Shown here piece by piece: positions 50,687-58,560 of a stretch of 64,000 nt of DNA (position 1 is its first letter; the number at the start of each line of letters is the position of its first letter). The DNA is from Streptomyces sp. NRRL S-31 (GTDB lineage Bacteria > Actinomycetota > Actinomycetes > Streptomycetales > Streptomycetaceae), in NCBI RefSeq assembly GCF_000718775.1, contig NZ_JOCB01000009.1:124001-188000 (forward strand), written 5' to 3'. The notes under the pieces were generated by a model. The model made no database searches. It saw only the letters and a list, made by a program, of their open reading frames with translations, and was not told the origin of the DNA. Made by a program: the position numbers and the translations under genes.

Positions 50687-51871
50687 TCACCCGCCCGGCA
50701 GGCGGCGGGTCGACACCCCGAGCACGGCGGCGACGGCGGCCAGCGCGGCCACGCTCGTGAGCGCGGCCGGCAGGGAGGACCAGTCGGCCATGAACCCGAT
50801 CGCGGGCGGTCCGAGGAGCATGCCGCCGTAGCCGAGGGTGGAGGCGACGGCGACACCCGACGGTCCGGCCAGCGCACCCGCACGCTCCACGGCGACCGGG
50901 AACAGATTGGCGAGCCCCAGCCCGGTGACCGCGAAACCGGTCAACGCCGCCCACACGGACGGCGCGAGCGCGCCGAGCAGCATCCCGGCCGCCGCGACGC
51001 CGCCGCCGGCGATCACGGTCCGGGCCCGGCCCAGCCGGGCCAGCAGCGCCGTCCCCGTCAGCCGGCCGACGGTCATGGCGAGCGCGAAACACGCGTACCC
51101 GGCGGCCGCGGTGCCGGCGGACGCCGCGAGGTCCTGCTGGAGGTGGAGCGCGCCCCAGTCGGCCATCGCGCCCTCGCCGTAGGCCGTGCACAGGGCGACG
51201 AGCCCGAAGAGCACGACCACCCCGCGCCCGCCCCGCCGGTCCGCCGTCCCGCCGTCCGCCCGCTCGGCCGGTGCCCGGGTGCGTTCCGGCGGTGCCGGTG
51301 GCTCGTACCGCAGCAGGGTACGTCCGGCGACCGCCGTCACGAGCAGCCCGATGACGGTGAGACCGAGGAGATGGCGGGTGGGGGAGAGGGCGCCGGCGAC
51401 CAGCCCGCCGAGGCCCGCTCCGGCCATCCCGCCCAGGCTGAAGGCGGCGTGGAAGCTGGGCATGACCGGCTTGCGCAGGGCGGCCACCAGGTCGACGGCC
51501 GCGCTGTTGAACGCCACGTTGACACCGCCGTAGGCCGCGCCGAACAGCAGCAGGACGGCCCCCAGTGCCGGCGCCGAGTGCGTCAGCGGGGGCAGTGCCA
51601 CGCTGAGCGCGAGCACCACCATGCAGACCACGGTCACCGGATGGCTGCCGTAGCGACGGCACAGCCGGCCGGTCATCGTCATGGTGAGCACGGCACCCGC
51701 GGAGACCCCGAGCAGGGCGAGCCCGAGCGCGCCGGTGGACGCGTGTGTCTGGTGCTTGATGTCGGGGATGCGGACGACCCACCCCGCGAAGATGAAGCCG
51801 TCCAGCGCGAAGAAGGCGGTGATCGCCGCCCGTAGTGCCGTGAGCCTTCGGCCCGGCACGACACTGTGCAC
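50687..51871 (-). CDS. MFS transporter (sugar- or YbjJ-like, 12 TM)
   Basis: A 394-residue major-facilitator protein with ~12 helices: TAFFALDGFIFAGWVVRIPD, GVNVAFNSAAVDLVAALRKP and AYGEGAMADWGALHLQQDL resemble the FucP/YbjJ-type branch of unknown substrate. GTG 51871 is chosen over the upstream in-frame GTG 51895, because a GATAAT -10 sits at 51890-51885, placing the transcript start only a few bases before 51871. The gap to the mobile element at 52001 holds this promoter only. Confidence 0.85.
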   Translation of the reverse strand: MHSVVPGRRLTALRAAITAFFALDGFIFAGWVVRIPDIKHQTHASTGALGLALLGVSAGAVLTMTMTGRLCRRYGSHPVTVVCMVVLALSVALPPLTHSAPALGAVLLLFGAAYGGVNVAFNSAAVDLVAALRKPVMPSFHAAFSLGGMAGAGLGGLVAGALSPTRHLLGLTVIGLLVTAVAGRTLLRYEPPAPPERTRAPAERADGGTADRRGGRGVVVLFGLVALCTAYGEGAMADWGALHLQQDLAASAGTAAAGYACFALAMTVGRLTGTALLARLGRARTVIAGGGVAAAGMLLGALAPSVWAALTGFAVTGLGLANLFPVAVERAGALAGPSGVAVASTLGYGGMLLGPPAIGFMADWSSLPAALTSVAALAAVAAVLGVSTRRLPGG

Positions 51872-51884
51872 ACGGGTTTTGTTT

Positions 51885-51890
51885 ATTATC
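51885..51890 (-). promoter_or_regulatory. -10 element of the MFS gene
   Basis: On the minus strand GATAAT is followed by an A-rich stretch (AATAAACAAAA), exceptional in this GC-rich sequence. The GTG at 51871 is ~14 bp downstream, so the transcript is probably leaderless or nearly so. No -35 hexamer is obvious, suggesting activation by a regulator. Confidence 0.55.
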
Positions 51891-52000
51891 GGCACAAAAT
51901 GCAGCGTACGGGCGGGGCGGGGGGCGGGCAAGCGATGTGCGCCGCCCGGTGCCGACGCCGGTGCGGCCGTCACCGGCGGTCCGTGGCGGTGACCGGGCGG

Positions 52001-52196
52001 CTAGGGGGTTTCGTTTGGATCAGCCCGGGTCCGCGACGCCCGGCACGGCACTCCCCCAGCCTCCGGCCGGGGGGACCCCCATGCCGCGTTGTCGGACCAC
52101 CCGAGTACGCCCAGTACGCGGGTGATCCTCCGCCTTGCGATGCACCGCACCGGACGCCGCGGCCTGATCCGACCTGACCCAAACGAAACCCCCTGG
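52001..52196. mobile_element. MITE (family A) copy 2, 196 bp, complete
   Basis: Near-perfect 23-bp terminal inverted repeats: CTAGGGGGTTTCGTTTGGAT at 52001 and, inverted, CCAGGGGGTTTCGTTTGGGT at 52196 (21/23 matches over the full 23 bp). It is the best preserved copy; the whole sequence inverted matches 24041-24232 at about 90%. Non-coding. The central hairpin (52050-52080) is shared with the family B element. It lies in the gap between divergent genes. Confidence 0.9.
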
Positions 52197-52514
52197 TGGC
52201 CGCGGTGACGAACCGGCATCCGACGCTTCCCCCGTTCGAGGACGGCCTTTCGCGGGCTGCCCGGCGGCTCCGGCGGCCCGAAACGGACCCGAGGTGGGCC
52301 GGCGGCGGACCGCCGTGCCGGCGTGACCGCCCCGCCGCGCCCGCCACCTGCGGTTTCCCTCCGCGCCGCGACGCGGGCACGGCAACGACGGTCACCGGCC
52401 GGCTCGTTCGGGAGCTGAACGGGTGTGCGGGCTCCGCAACGGGCCGCGGATACGGGTCGGTTAATGCTCGCTCTCGAGCTGGTTGCGGGCGGGTGAGCGC
52501 GCCATGATGGCCCC
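52197..52514. other. Gene-free stretch
   Basis: About 320 bp between the mobile element and the luciferase-fold gene. I see no gene, only moderately GC-rich unique sequence. AGCTCGAGAGCGAG-like partial symmetry around 52467-52484 (GCTCGCTCTCGAGC) may belong to the promoter of the downstream gene. Confidence 0.4.
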
Positions 52515-52910
52515 ATGACGTTGGCCTCGCGCGCGCTCGCGCAACTGGCGACCTGGCGGGATCTGAGACAGACCGTCCCGAGCTGTGGTCTGGGCCGGGC
52601 GGTGAGTTCGGCCCAGGGCGAGGTCGTGCACTTCCACTCCGAGCGCGATGTCGATCTGCGGCTCACCGACCGGGCCGTCCGGCGGTTCACCAAGGACCTC
52701 AAGGGCTCGGGGGCGATCAGGATCGTGCCCGGCTCGCCGTGGGTGACCCTGCGCCTGGACGCCGCGAGCGACGTCGACCTGCTGCTGACCCTGGTGAGCG
52801 TCGCGCTCCAGGCCCCGCAGATGTGGCCCGACCCGGCGGACCGGCCGACGACGAGCTGCAACGACCAGCGGGGCGCGGGCTTCGTGAAGGCCGACCTCGG
52901 CCGTATCTGA
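52515..52910 (+). CDS. DUF5519/luciferase-family small protein
   Basis: A 131-residue protein with GEVVHFHSERDVDLRLTDRA, SGAIRIVPGSPWVTLRLD and SDVDLLLTLVSVALQAP, the pattern of the small proteins that databases call luciferase family (DUF5519). They are related to the C-terminal region of fungal/bacterial proteins, not to bacterial LuxAB, and have no proven activity. ATG 52515 is at the end of an unusual CATGATGGCCCCATG context. Monocistronic. Confidence 0.75.
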   Translation: MTLASRALAQLATWRDLRQTVPSCGLGRAVSSAQGEVVHFHSERDVDLRLTDRAVRRFTKDLKGSGAIRIVPGSPWVTLRLDAASDVDLLLTLVSVALQAPQMWPDPADRPTTSCNDQRGAGFVKADLGRI

Positions 52911-52973
52911 GGCGCGCCGTATCCGAGGCGTGCTGTACGCGAGGCGCGCCGGATCGCAGGCGGTCGGGATCCC

Positions 52974-53033
52974 GGTCGGTCGGATCGACGTCGGTCGTGT
53001 CAACGTCGGTCGTGTCAACGTCGGTCGGATCGA
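52974..53033. repeat. Four tandem 15-bp repeats
   Basis: Units at 52974-52988, 52989-53003, 53004-53018 and 53019-53033 all carry CGTCGGTCG followed by GATCGA or TGTCAA; the middle two are identical. A decayed unit follows. The order GATCGA, GTCAA, GTCAA, GATCGA is itself symmetric. Located between the luciferase-fold gene and the convergent DeoR gene. Confidence 0.85.
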
Positions 53034-53108
53034 CGTCGGCCGGACCTCGGTCGGTCCGGCCGCGCGGCCCCGGTCGTCCGGCCGTGCCGGTGCCGGGTCC
53101 GCCGTGTC

Positions 53109-53888
53109 TCACACCGCCAGCACCCGCACGCCCGCCTCCTCGAACCGCCGTACCGTCTCCTGTCCCACCGCGGTGTCCGTCACCAGGGTGTCCACCAGCT
53201 CCGCCCCGCAGATCCGGGCGAACGCCCGGCGGCCCAGCTTGCTGGAGTCGGCGGCGACCACCACCCGCTCGGCACGCTCGCACAGCAGTCGGTTGACGGC
53301 GGCCTCCGCCTCGTCGTGCGCCGCCGCCCCGTGCGCGACGTCGAACCCGACGACACCGAGTACGGCCACGTCGAGCGTGATCTGCCCCAGCACCCCGTCC
53401 GCGAGCGGGCCGATGAGTTCGTACGACTGCGCACGCGCCACCCCGCCCGTCACCACGATCTTGAACTGGGGGCGCACGGCCAGCTCGTTGGCGATGTTGA
53501 GCGCGTTGGTGACGACGGTCAGCGCCGGTGTTCCCGTGGTGAGGTCACCGCGCACGGCCAGCGCGCGGGCCACCTCCGTGGTGGTCGTACCGCCGGTCAG
53601 CCCCACCGCCTCGCCCGGGGCGACGAGTTCGGCCACCGCCTGGGCGATGCGCTGCTTCTCCGGGGCGCGCCGGGCCGTCTTGTAGCGCAGCGGGAGTTCG
53701 TACGACACCCCGTGCACCACCGCCCCGCCCCGGGTGCGGACCAGCATCTGCTGTTCGGCGAGCTGGTCGAGGTCCCGGCGGATCGTCGCCGCCGAAACCG
53801 CCAGTTCGGCCGCCGCCTCCTCGACCTCCAGCCGGCCGCGCTCCACGAGCAGTTCCAGCAGCGCCTTCCAGCGGGCGTCCCGGGACAT
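53109..53888 (-). CDS. DeoR/GlpR-family regulator (AgaR-like)
   Basis: A 259-residue repressor: DARWKALLELLVERGRLEVE and VSAATIRRDLDQLAEQQML form the N-terminal helix-turn-helix, then the sugar-phosphate-sensing domain with GLTGGTTTTEVARAL, VVTNALNIANELAV and VVAADSSKLGRRAFA. It sits divergent from a SIS-domain isomerase and an aldolase, so it likely represses these in the absence of an amino-sugar or tagatose phosphate. Confidence 0.85.
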   Translation of the reverse strand: MSRDARWKALLELLVERGRLEVEEAAAELAVSAATIRRDLDQLAEQQMLVRTRGGAVVHGVSYELPLRYKTARRAPEKQRIAQAVAELVAPGEAVGLTGGTTTTEVARALAVRGDLTTGTPALTVVTNALNIANELAVRPQFKIVVTGGVARAQSYELIGPLADGVLGQITLDVAVLGVVGFDVAHGAAAHDEAEAAVNRLLCERAERVVVAADSSKLGRRAFARICGAELVDTLVTDTAVGQETVRRFEEAGVRVLAV

Positions 53889-53917
53889 CCGCGGCCTCCG
53901 TTCCCCTTCTTCCGGGA

Positions 53918-53978
53918 GATGCCCCGGTCGCTCACCGGGCGATGTCCCGGTCGCTCACCGGTCGATCGCCCGGTCGCG
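53918..53978. repeat. 23-bp tandem repeats in the DeoR-SIS gap
   Basis: GATGCCCCGGTCGCTCACCG at 53918 and GATGTCCCGGTCGCTCACCG at 53941 begin two 23-bp units; a shorter third begins at 53964. The block covers the DeoR gene leader, ~30-90 bp from its start. Confidence 0.7.
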
Positions 53979-54058
53979 TCCTCGTGATCTTCCGGCCGTT
54001 CTTCGATCGCTTTCGGTCTCCCGGCGACCCTAGCGCACCCGGCCTTGCCGCCGAATGC

Positions 54059-54086
54059 TTGATTGTGCTCGAAAGGTCGCTATACC
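54059..54086 (+). promoter_or_regulatory. Promoter of the SIS-aldolase operon
   Basis: TTGATT (54059-54064) and TATACC (54081-54086), spaced 16 bp, form a good promoter in an AT-richer patch. The repeated GCTTTCG/CTCGAAAG motif (54008-54014 and 54068-54075) looks like the TTTCG half-sites bound by DeoR-family repressors. Confidence 0.55.
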
Positions 54087-54121
54087 TTGCAGGAACAATC
54101 AGCAGGGGGAGGGTGTGGGCC

Positions 54122-55003
54122 ATGACCCATGTCGAGATCGAGCTGAACAGCCAGCCGGAGTGCTGGACCCGCGCGACCGAACAGTCGGGGCGGCACCGGG
54201 ACGCGCTGCCCGGGCCGGGGGAGCGGGTCGCCGTCGTCGGGTGCGGGACCTCCTACTTCATGGCGCAGGCGGTGGCCGCCCTGCGCGAGGGCGCCGGACA
54301 GGGCGAGACCGACGCGTTCGCCGCCTCCGAGTTCCCGCACGGACGGTCCTACGACCGGGTCGTGGCCCTCACCCGCTCCGGCACCACCACCGAAGTGCTG
54401 GAGCTGCTGGGCGCGTTGCGCGGACGGACGCGCACCACCGCCGTCACCGCCGATCCCGGCACCCCGGTCGTGGCAGCCGCGGACGACCTCGCCGTGCTGG
54501 ACTATGCCGACGAACGCTCCGTCGTCCAGACCCGGTTCGCGACCACCGCGCTCACCCTCCTGCGCGCCCACCTCGGCCTGCACACCGACGCCGTCGTCAC
54601 CGACGCGCGCACCGCCCTCGCCACCCCCCTGCCCGAAGGACTCGTGGGCTGCGCCCAGTTCACCTTCCTGGGGCGCGGCTGGACCGTCGGGCTCGCCAAC
54701 GAGGCCGGGCTGAAGATGCGCGAGGCCTCCCTGTCCTGGACCGAGGCCTATCCGGCGATGGAGTACCGGCACGGTCCGATCAGCGTGACCACCGAGGGCA
54801 CCGCCACCTGGATGCTCGGCGCGGCCCCCGACGGACTCGCCCGGCAGGTCCTTGCCACCGGCGCGCTGTGGATCGAGGGCGAGCTGGACCCGCTCGCCGA
54901 ACTCGTCCGCGTCCAGCGGCTCGCGGTCGCCGTCGCCGCCGCCCGGCAGCTCGACCCGGACCGGCCGCGGCACCTCTCCCGCTCGGTGATCCTCGCCCCC
55001 TGA
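54122..55003 (+). CDS. SIS-domain sugar isomerase (AgaS-like)
   Basis: A 293-residue double-SIS protein: VAVVGCGTSYFMAQAVAAL and VVALTRSGTTTEVLELLGAL in the first domain, KMREASLSWTEAYPAMEYRH in the second, as in AgaS and the isomerase half of GlmS. AgaS enzymes deaminate galactosamine-6-phosphate to tagatose-6-phosphate. The 35-bp gap to a class II aldolase and the divergent AgaR-like regulator support an amino-sugar role. ATG 54122 (alternatively GTG 54113) follows GGGGGAGGG. Confidence 0.85.
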   Translation: MTHVEIELNSQPECWTRATEQSGRHRDALPGPGERVAVVGCGTSYFMAQAVAALREGAGQGETDAFAASEFPHGRSYDRVVALTRSGTTTEVLELLGALRGRTRTTAVTADPGTPVVAAADDLAVLDYADERSVVQTRFATTALTLLRAHLGLHTDAVVTDARTALATPLPEGLVGCAQFTFLGRGWTVGLANEAGLKMREASLSWTEAYPAMEYRHGPISVTTEGTATWMLGAAPDGLARQVLATGALWIEGELDPLAELVRVQRLAVAVAAARQLDPDRPRHLSRSVILAP

Positions 55004-55038
55004 ACCCGCACGGCCCCCGCCCCGGAAGGACACCTCAC

Positions 55039-55899
55039 GTGCCCCTCGCGCCCACCGGCGAGCTGGTCACCCGGGCCGCCGCGGCCCGGACCGCCGTCGC
55101 CGCGTTCAACGTCATCACCCTGGAACACATCGAGGCCGTCGTCGCCGGCGCCGAGTCGGCCGGCTCGCCCGTGGTTCTCCAAGTCAGCGAGAACGCCGTC
55201 AAGTTCCGCTACGGGCGGCTGCTGCCACTGGCCCGAGCCGCCGTCGCCGCCGCCGAACGAGCCGCCGTACCGGTCGCGTTGCACCTTGACCACGTGCAGA
55301 GCGACGACCTGCTGCGCCAGGCTCCCGACGCCGGGTTCAGCTCGGTGATGTACGACGCGGCCCGCCTGCCGTACACCGACAACCTCGCCGCGACCCGGGC
55401 CGCCGCCGACTGGGCGCACGCCCGAGGGCTGTGGATCGAGGCGGAGTTGGGGGAGATCGGGGGCAAGGACGGCCGGCCTCCGCTGGACGCGCACGCGCCC
55501 GGCGCCCGCACCGACCCGAGCCGCGCGCGGGACTTCGTCACCGGGACCGGCGTCGACGCCCTGGCCGTCGCCATCGGCAGCGCGCACGCCATGACCACCC
55601 GCACCGCCGTGCTCGACCACGCCCTGCTCACCCGGCTGTCCGCGGCGCTGGCCGTGCCGCTCGTGCTGCACGGCTCCTCCGGTGTGCCGGACGGGTCACT
55701 CGTCGCGGCCGTCGGTGGCGGGATCACCAAGGTCAACGTCGGTACCGCCCTCAACCTCGCCATGACCGGGGCGGTCCGCGCGTTCCTCGCCGCCCACCCG
55801 GAGGCGGTCGACTCCCGCAAGTACCTCGGCGTCGGCCGGGAGGCGATGGCCCGCGAGGTGGGCCGGATCATCGGCGTCCTCTCCAGCGGCACCCCTTGA
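55039..55899 (+). CDS. Class II ketose-bisphosphate aldolase (KbaY/GatY-like)
   Basis: A 286-residue zinc aldolase: VAAFNVITLEHIEAVVAGAE, VALHLDHVQSDDLLRQA (metal His and catalytic Asp), VDALAVAIGSAHAM, LVLHGSSGVPD and GITKVNVGTALNLAM (phosphate site) are the class II signatures. Substrates would be tagatose-1,6- or fructose-1,6-bisphosphate; AgaS-like and AgaR-like neighbours favour tagatose. GTG 55039 follows GGAAGGA. The phosphofructokinase-like kinase that normally links AgaS and this step is not nearby. Confidence 0.85.
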   Translation: MPLAPTGELVTRAAAARTAVAAFNVITLEHIEAVVAGAESAGSPVVLQVSENAVKFRYGRLLPLARAAVAAAERAAVPVALHLDHVQSDDLLRQAPDAGFSSVMYDAARLPYTDNLAATRAAADWAHARGLWIEAELGEIGGKDGRPPLDAHAPGARTDPSRARDFVTGTGVDALAVAIGSAHAMTTRTAVLDHALLTRLSAALAVPLVLHGSSGVPDGSLVAAVGGGITKVNVGTALNLAMTGAVRAFLAAHPEAVDSRKYLGVGREAMAREVGRIIGVLSSGTP

Positions 55900-55996
55900 C
55901 CTCAAGCGGCCACGGCCCGCCCCACCGCGCTCGGCCGACCCGTCCTTCGCTCGTCGCGCACGCGCGAGGGACGGCGCGCCCGGCAAGCACCCGCCG

Positions 55997-56407
55997 CTAC
56001 GCGTTCGACCAGCCCCGCTCGCAGAGCACGAGTCGGTAGCCGTCCGGATCCTCGATCGTGACGCCCCACCGGTTCCAGTACGGGTTCGGCGACGGCACCC
56101 GCTTGCCGCCGTGCTCCTCCAGACGGGTGACCAGGTCGTCGGGCACCAGGCCGTCGACGTAGATCACCAGCAGGTCCTCCTCGGTGGGCCGGGGCTCTAC
56201 GGGCCGGGCGGGCTCGTGGACCAGCTCCAGATGCCAATCGGCGTCCGGCCAGCCCACCATCAGCAAGTCGTGCCCACCGAGTTCCGGCCCGCTCTCGGCC
56301 CGCCACACCACACCGAGTCCCAGCCCCCGCACCCAGAACCGCTCGGCCACCGCCAGGTCCCGGGAGGGCCGGGCGACGCGGATGTGACTACGACCGTTGA
56401 CGGGCAT
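55997..56407 (-). CDS. VOC-family protein
   Basis: A 136-residue VOC protein: HIRVARPSRDLAVAERFWVR, DWHLELVHEPARPVEPRPTE and RWGVTIEDPDGYRLVLCERG. The ordering fits the glyoxalase-like VOC proteins of streptomycetes; no metal triad can be assigned with certainty. ATG 56407. Monocistronic. Confidence 0.8.
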   Translation of the reverse strand: MPVNGRSHIRVARPSRDLAVAERFWVRGLGLGVVWRAESGPELGGHDLLMVGWPDADWHLELVHEPARPVEPRPTEEDLLVIYVDGLVPDDLVTRLEEHGGKRVPSPNPYWNRWGVTIEDPDGYRLVLCERGWSNA

Positions 56408-56648
56408 CGTGACCTCTTCCTGAGCTGCCAATCCCTGATGGCAGCCTAGGTATCGGGCTCTCGTCGAGGCCATCGGCCGATGGCCCTGGACCACAGGTCC
56501 TAGTCCTGTGACCGCAACCCTGCCGGGCGTCACGCGCCGGTGAACCCTTCCGGTCGCAGCACTGGCGGCCGTAGCAGGCGACCGGTTACCCGGGACGGGC
56601 GCCAATTGGCTGCACCGGGCCCGGACCCGGACCCCGGAACCGAACCCG

Positions 56649-57806
56649 TCATCGGTCCTTGGCGGCCCTCTTCACGGCCTTCAGCACGACGAACTTCGGG
56701 TCGCTGGCGACGAGCGTGCTGTTGCCGAACAACCGCTTCAGCTTGACGTGGTAGCCGAGGTGCCGGTTGCCGATCACCCACAGCTCACCGCCCGGCCGCA
56801 GCACCCGCTCGGCGCCCGCGAACATGCGCCGGGCCGTCGCGTCCGTGGTCGCCTGGTGGGAGTGGAACGGCGGGTTGTTCAGCACCAGGTCCACACTGTT
56901 CGAGGCGACCCCGGCCAGCCCGTCCCCGACGCGGAACTCGGCGTGCCCCGGCACCCCGTTCGCCTTGTACGTCGCCTCCGCCGAGGCCACCGCCTGGTAC
57001 GACTCGTCCACGAACAGCACCTCGGCCGTCGGGTCGGCGAGCGCCACCGCCGTACCGACCACGCCGTTGCCGCAGCCCAGGTCCACCACGCGCGCGGCAC
57101 CCGGACCGGGCAGGTGCCTGAGGAGGAAACGGGTGCCGATGTCCAGCCTGTCGGCGCAGAAGACGCCCGCGTGGTTGACCACCGTGCGCCCCGACACCGA
57201 GCCGACGTCCTCCGGCAGGGCGTAGCCGTACGGCCATGGGTTCGCGGGCCGCTCCAGCGCCGGGTCCGGGGAGCAGAAGATCAGCCGGGCCTTCTGCCGC
57301 GCCAGCGAGGTCCGGGTCGGCCCGAGGATCCGCTCGAACAGCCGGAGCGTCGAGGTGTGGATCTCCTTCACCATCCCGGTGCCGACCACGACCGTGTCCG
57401 CGTGCACCGCGGGCGCCAGCCGCAGCAGCTGGTCCTCCAGCAGCGCCAGGCTCTTGGGCACCCGCACCAGCAGCACGTCCACCCGCTCCGGCGGCGGGTC
57501 CTGCGTGGTGAGCAGCCGTACCGCACCCGGCTCCACGCCGGCCCGGGCCAGATTCGCCCGGGTCGCCTCCTGGCTGAGGAACGAGTCGGTGATCTGCGTC
57601 GGCCGGTGCTCCGCCAGCGCCGTGACCAGCGCGCCCCAGCGGTCCCCGATCACCACGACCGTGCCCGTGAGCGGCACCTTCTCCTCGGCGAGGTGGTGCA
57701 GCAGGTACGCGTCTGAGGCGTCCCAGGCACGCAGGCGGTCGTGGGGATCCTCGGGGAAGCGGGTCAGCTCGACCTCGCCCCACGGTGTCGTCATACGGTC
57801 GCTCAT
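56649..57806 (-). CDS. RlmG/RsmC-like rRNA methyltransferase
   Basis: A 385-residue two-domain protein. The C-terminal half (~200-385) is a class I SAM methyltransferase: VVDLGCGNGVVGTAVALADP (SAM-binding) and VDLVLNNPPFHSHQATTD with the NPPF motif of guanine-N2 methyltransferases. The N-terminal half (WGALVTALAEHRP...) is a degenerate copy, as in RlmG/RsmC. It probably methylates a guanosine of rRNA. ATG 57806 (or 57794). Divergent from the AlkB-like gene. Confidence 0.85.
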   Translation of the reverse strand: MSDRMTTPWGEVELTRFPEDPHDRLRAWDASDAYLLHHLAEEKVPLTGTVVVIGDRWGALVTALAEHRPTQITDSFLSQEATRANLARAGVEPGAVRLLTTQDPPPERVDVLLVRVPKSLALLEDQLLRLAPAVHADTVVVGTGMVKEIHTSTLRLFERILGPTRTSLARQKARLIFCSPDPALERPANPWPYGYALPEDVGSVSGRTVVNHAGVFCADRLDIGTRFLLRHLPGPGAARVVDLGCGNGVVGTAVALADPTAEVLFVDESYQAVASAEATYKANGVPGHAEFRVGDGLAGVASNSVDLVLNNPPFHSHQATTDATARRMFAGAERVLRPGGELWVIGNRHLGYHVKLKRLFGNSTLVASDPKFVVLKAVKRAAKDR

Positions 57807-57861
57807 CGTGTGTCCAGGCTAGCGGAACCGCAGATCAGGGGCGGTGGGGCAGGATGGGGGC

Positions 57862-58512
57862 ATGGAGGAGGAGCTGTTCCCCCGGGAGCGCGCGGAGGTC
57901 GCGCCGGGCGCCGTGCACGTCCCGGACTGGCTGGACACCGGGCGGCAGCACGCCCTGCTGGCCGCCTGCCGGGAGTGGGCGCGGCCCCCCGCCGGGCTGC
58001 GCACGGTCCGCACACCGGGCGGCGGCACCATGACCGCCCGCCAGGTCTGCCTGGGCTGGCACTGGTACCCGTACGCCTACGCCCGCACCGTCGTCGACGG
58101 CGACGGCAGCCCCGTGAAGCCCTTCCCGGCCTGGCTGGACGAGCTGGGCCGGCGCGCGGTGGCCGACGCGCTCGGCACGCACGCCGTACCGGCCGCGCCG
58201 TACGACATCGCACTGATCAACTTCTACGACGGCGACGCCCGCATGGGCATGCACCGCGACGGCGACGAGCGGGCGGACGCGCCGGTGGTCTCGCTGAGCC
58301 TCGGCGACACCTGCGTGTTCCGCTTCGGCAACACCGAGACGCGCGCCAGGCCGTACACCGACGTGGAACTGCGCAGCGGCGACCTGTTCGTCTTCGGCGG
58401 CCCCTCCCGGCTCGCCCACCACGGCGTGCCGCGCGTGCGCCCGGGCACGGCGCCGGCCGGACTGGACCTCGCCGGACGGCTGAACATCACGCTGCGGGTG
58501 AGCGGCCTGTAG
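57862..58512 (+). CDS. AlkB-like 2-oxoglutarate-dependent dioxygenase
   Basis: A 216-residue Fe(II)/2-oxoglutarate enzyme: NFYDGDARMGMHRDGDERAD (HxD iron ligands and NxY/Y-type substrate strand), GDLFVFGGPSRLAHHGVPRV (third His) and LNITLRVSG (2-oxoglutarate Arg). These are the AlkB features for oxidative demethylation of alkylated nucleic acid. Another alkylation-related family member (AidB-like) is in the window but 50 kb away. ATG 57862; a ROK regulator follows 48 bp later on the same strand. Confidence 0.9.
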   Translation: MEEELFPRERAEVAPGAVHVPDWLDTGRQHALLAACREWARPPAGLRTVRTPGGGTMTARQVCLGWHWYPYAYARTVVDGDGSPVKPFPAWLDELGRRAVADALGTHAVPAAPYDIALINFYDGDARMGMHRDGDERADAPVVSLSLGDTCVFRFGNTETRARPYTDVELRSGDLFVFGGPSRLAHHGVPRVRPGTAPAGLDLAGRLNITLRVSGL

Positions 58513-58560
58513 CCGATGGCACGGGCCATCCCGGGTGCGGACCATGGGAGACTCGCCCTC

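Noticed and set aside
56430..56530. Possible tRNA-like or att-like sequence between VOC and RlmG-like genes
   Set aside because: No cloverleaf with a TTC-loop and CCA-proximal stem can be drawn, and no integrase or duplicated att core is present.
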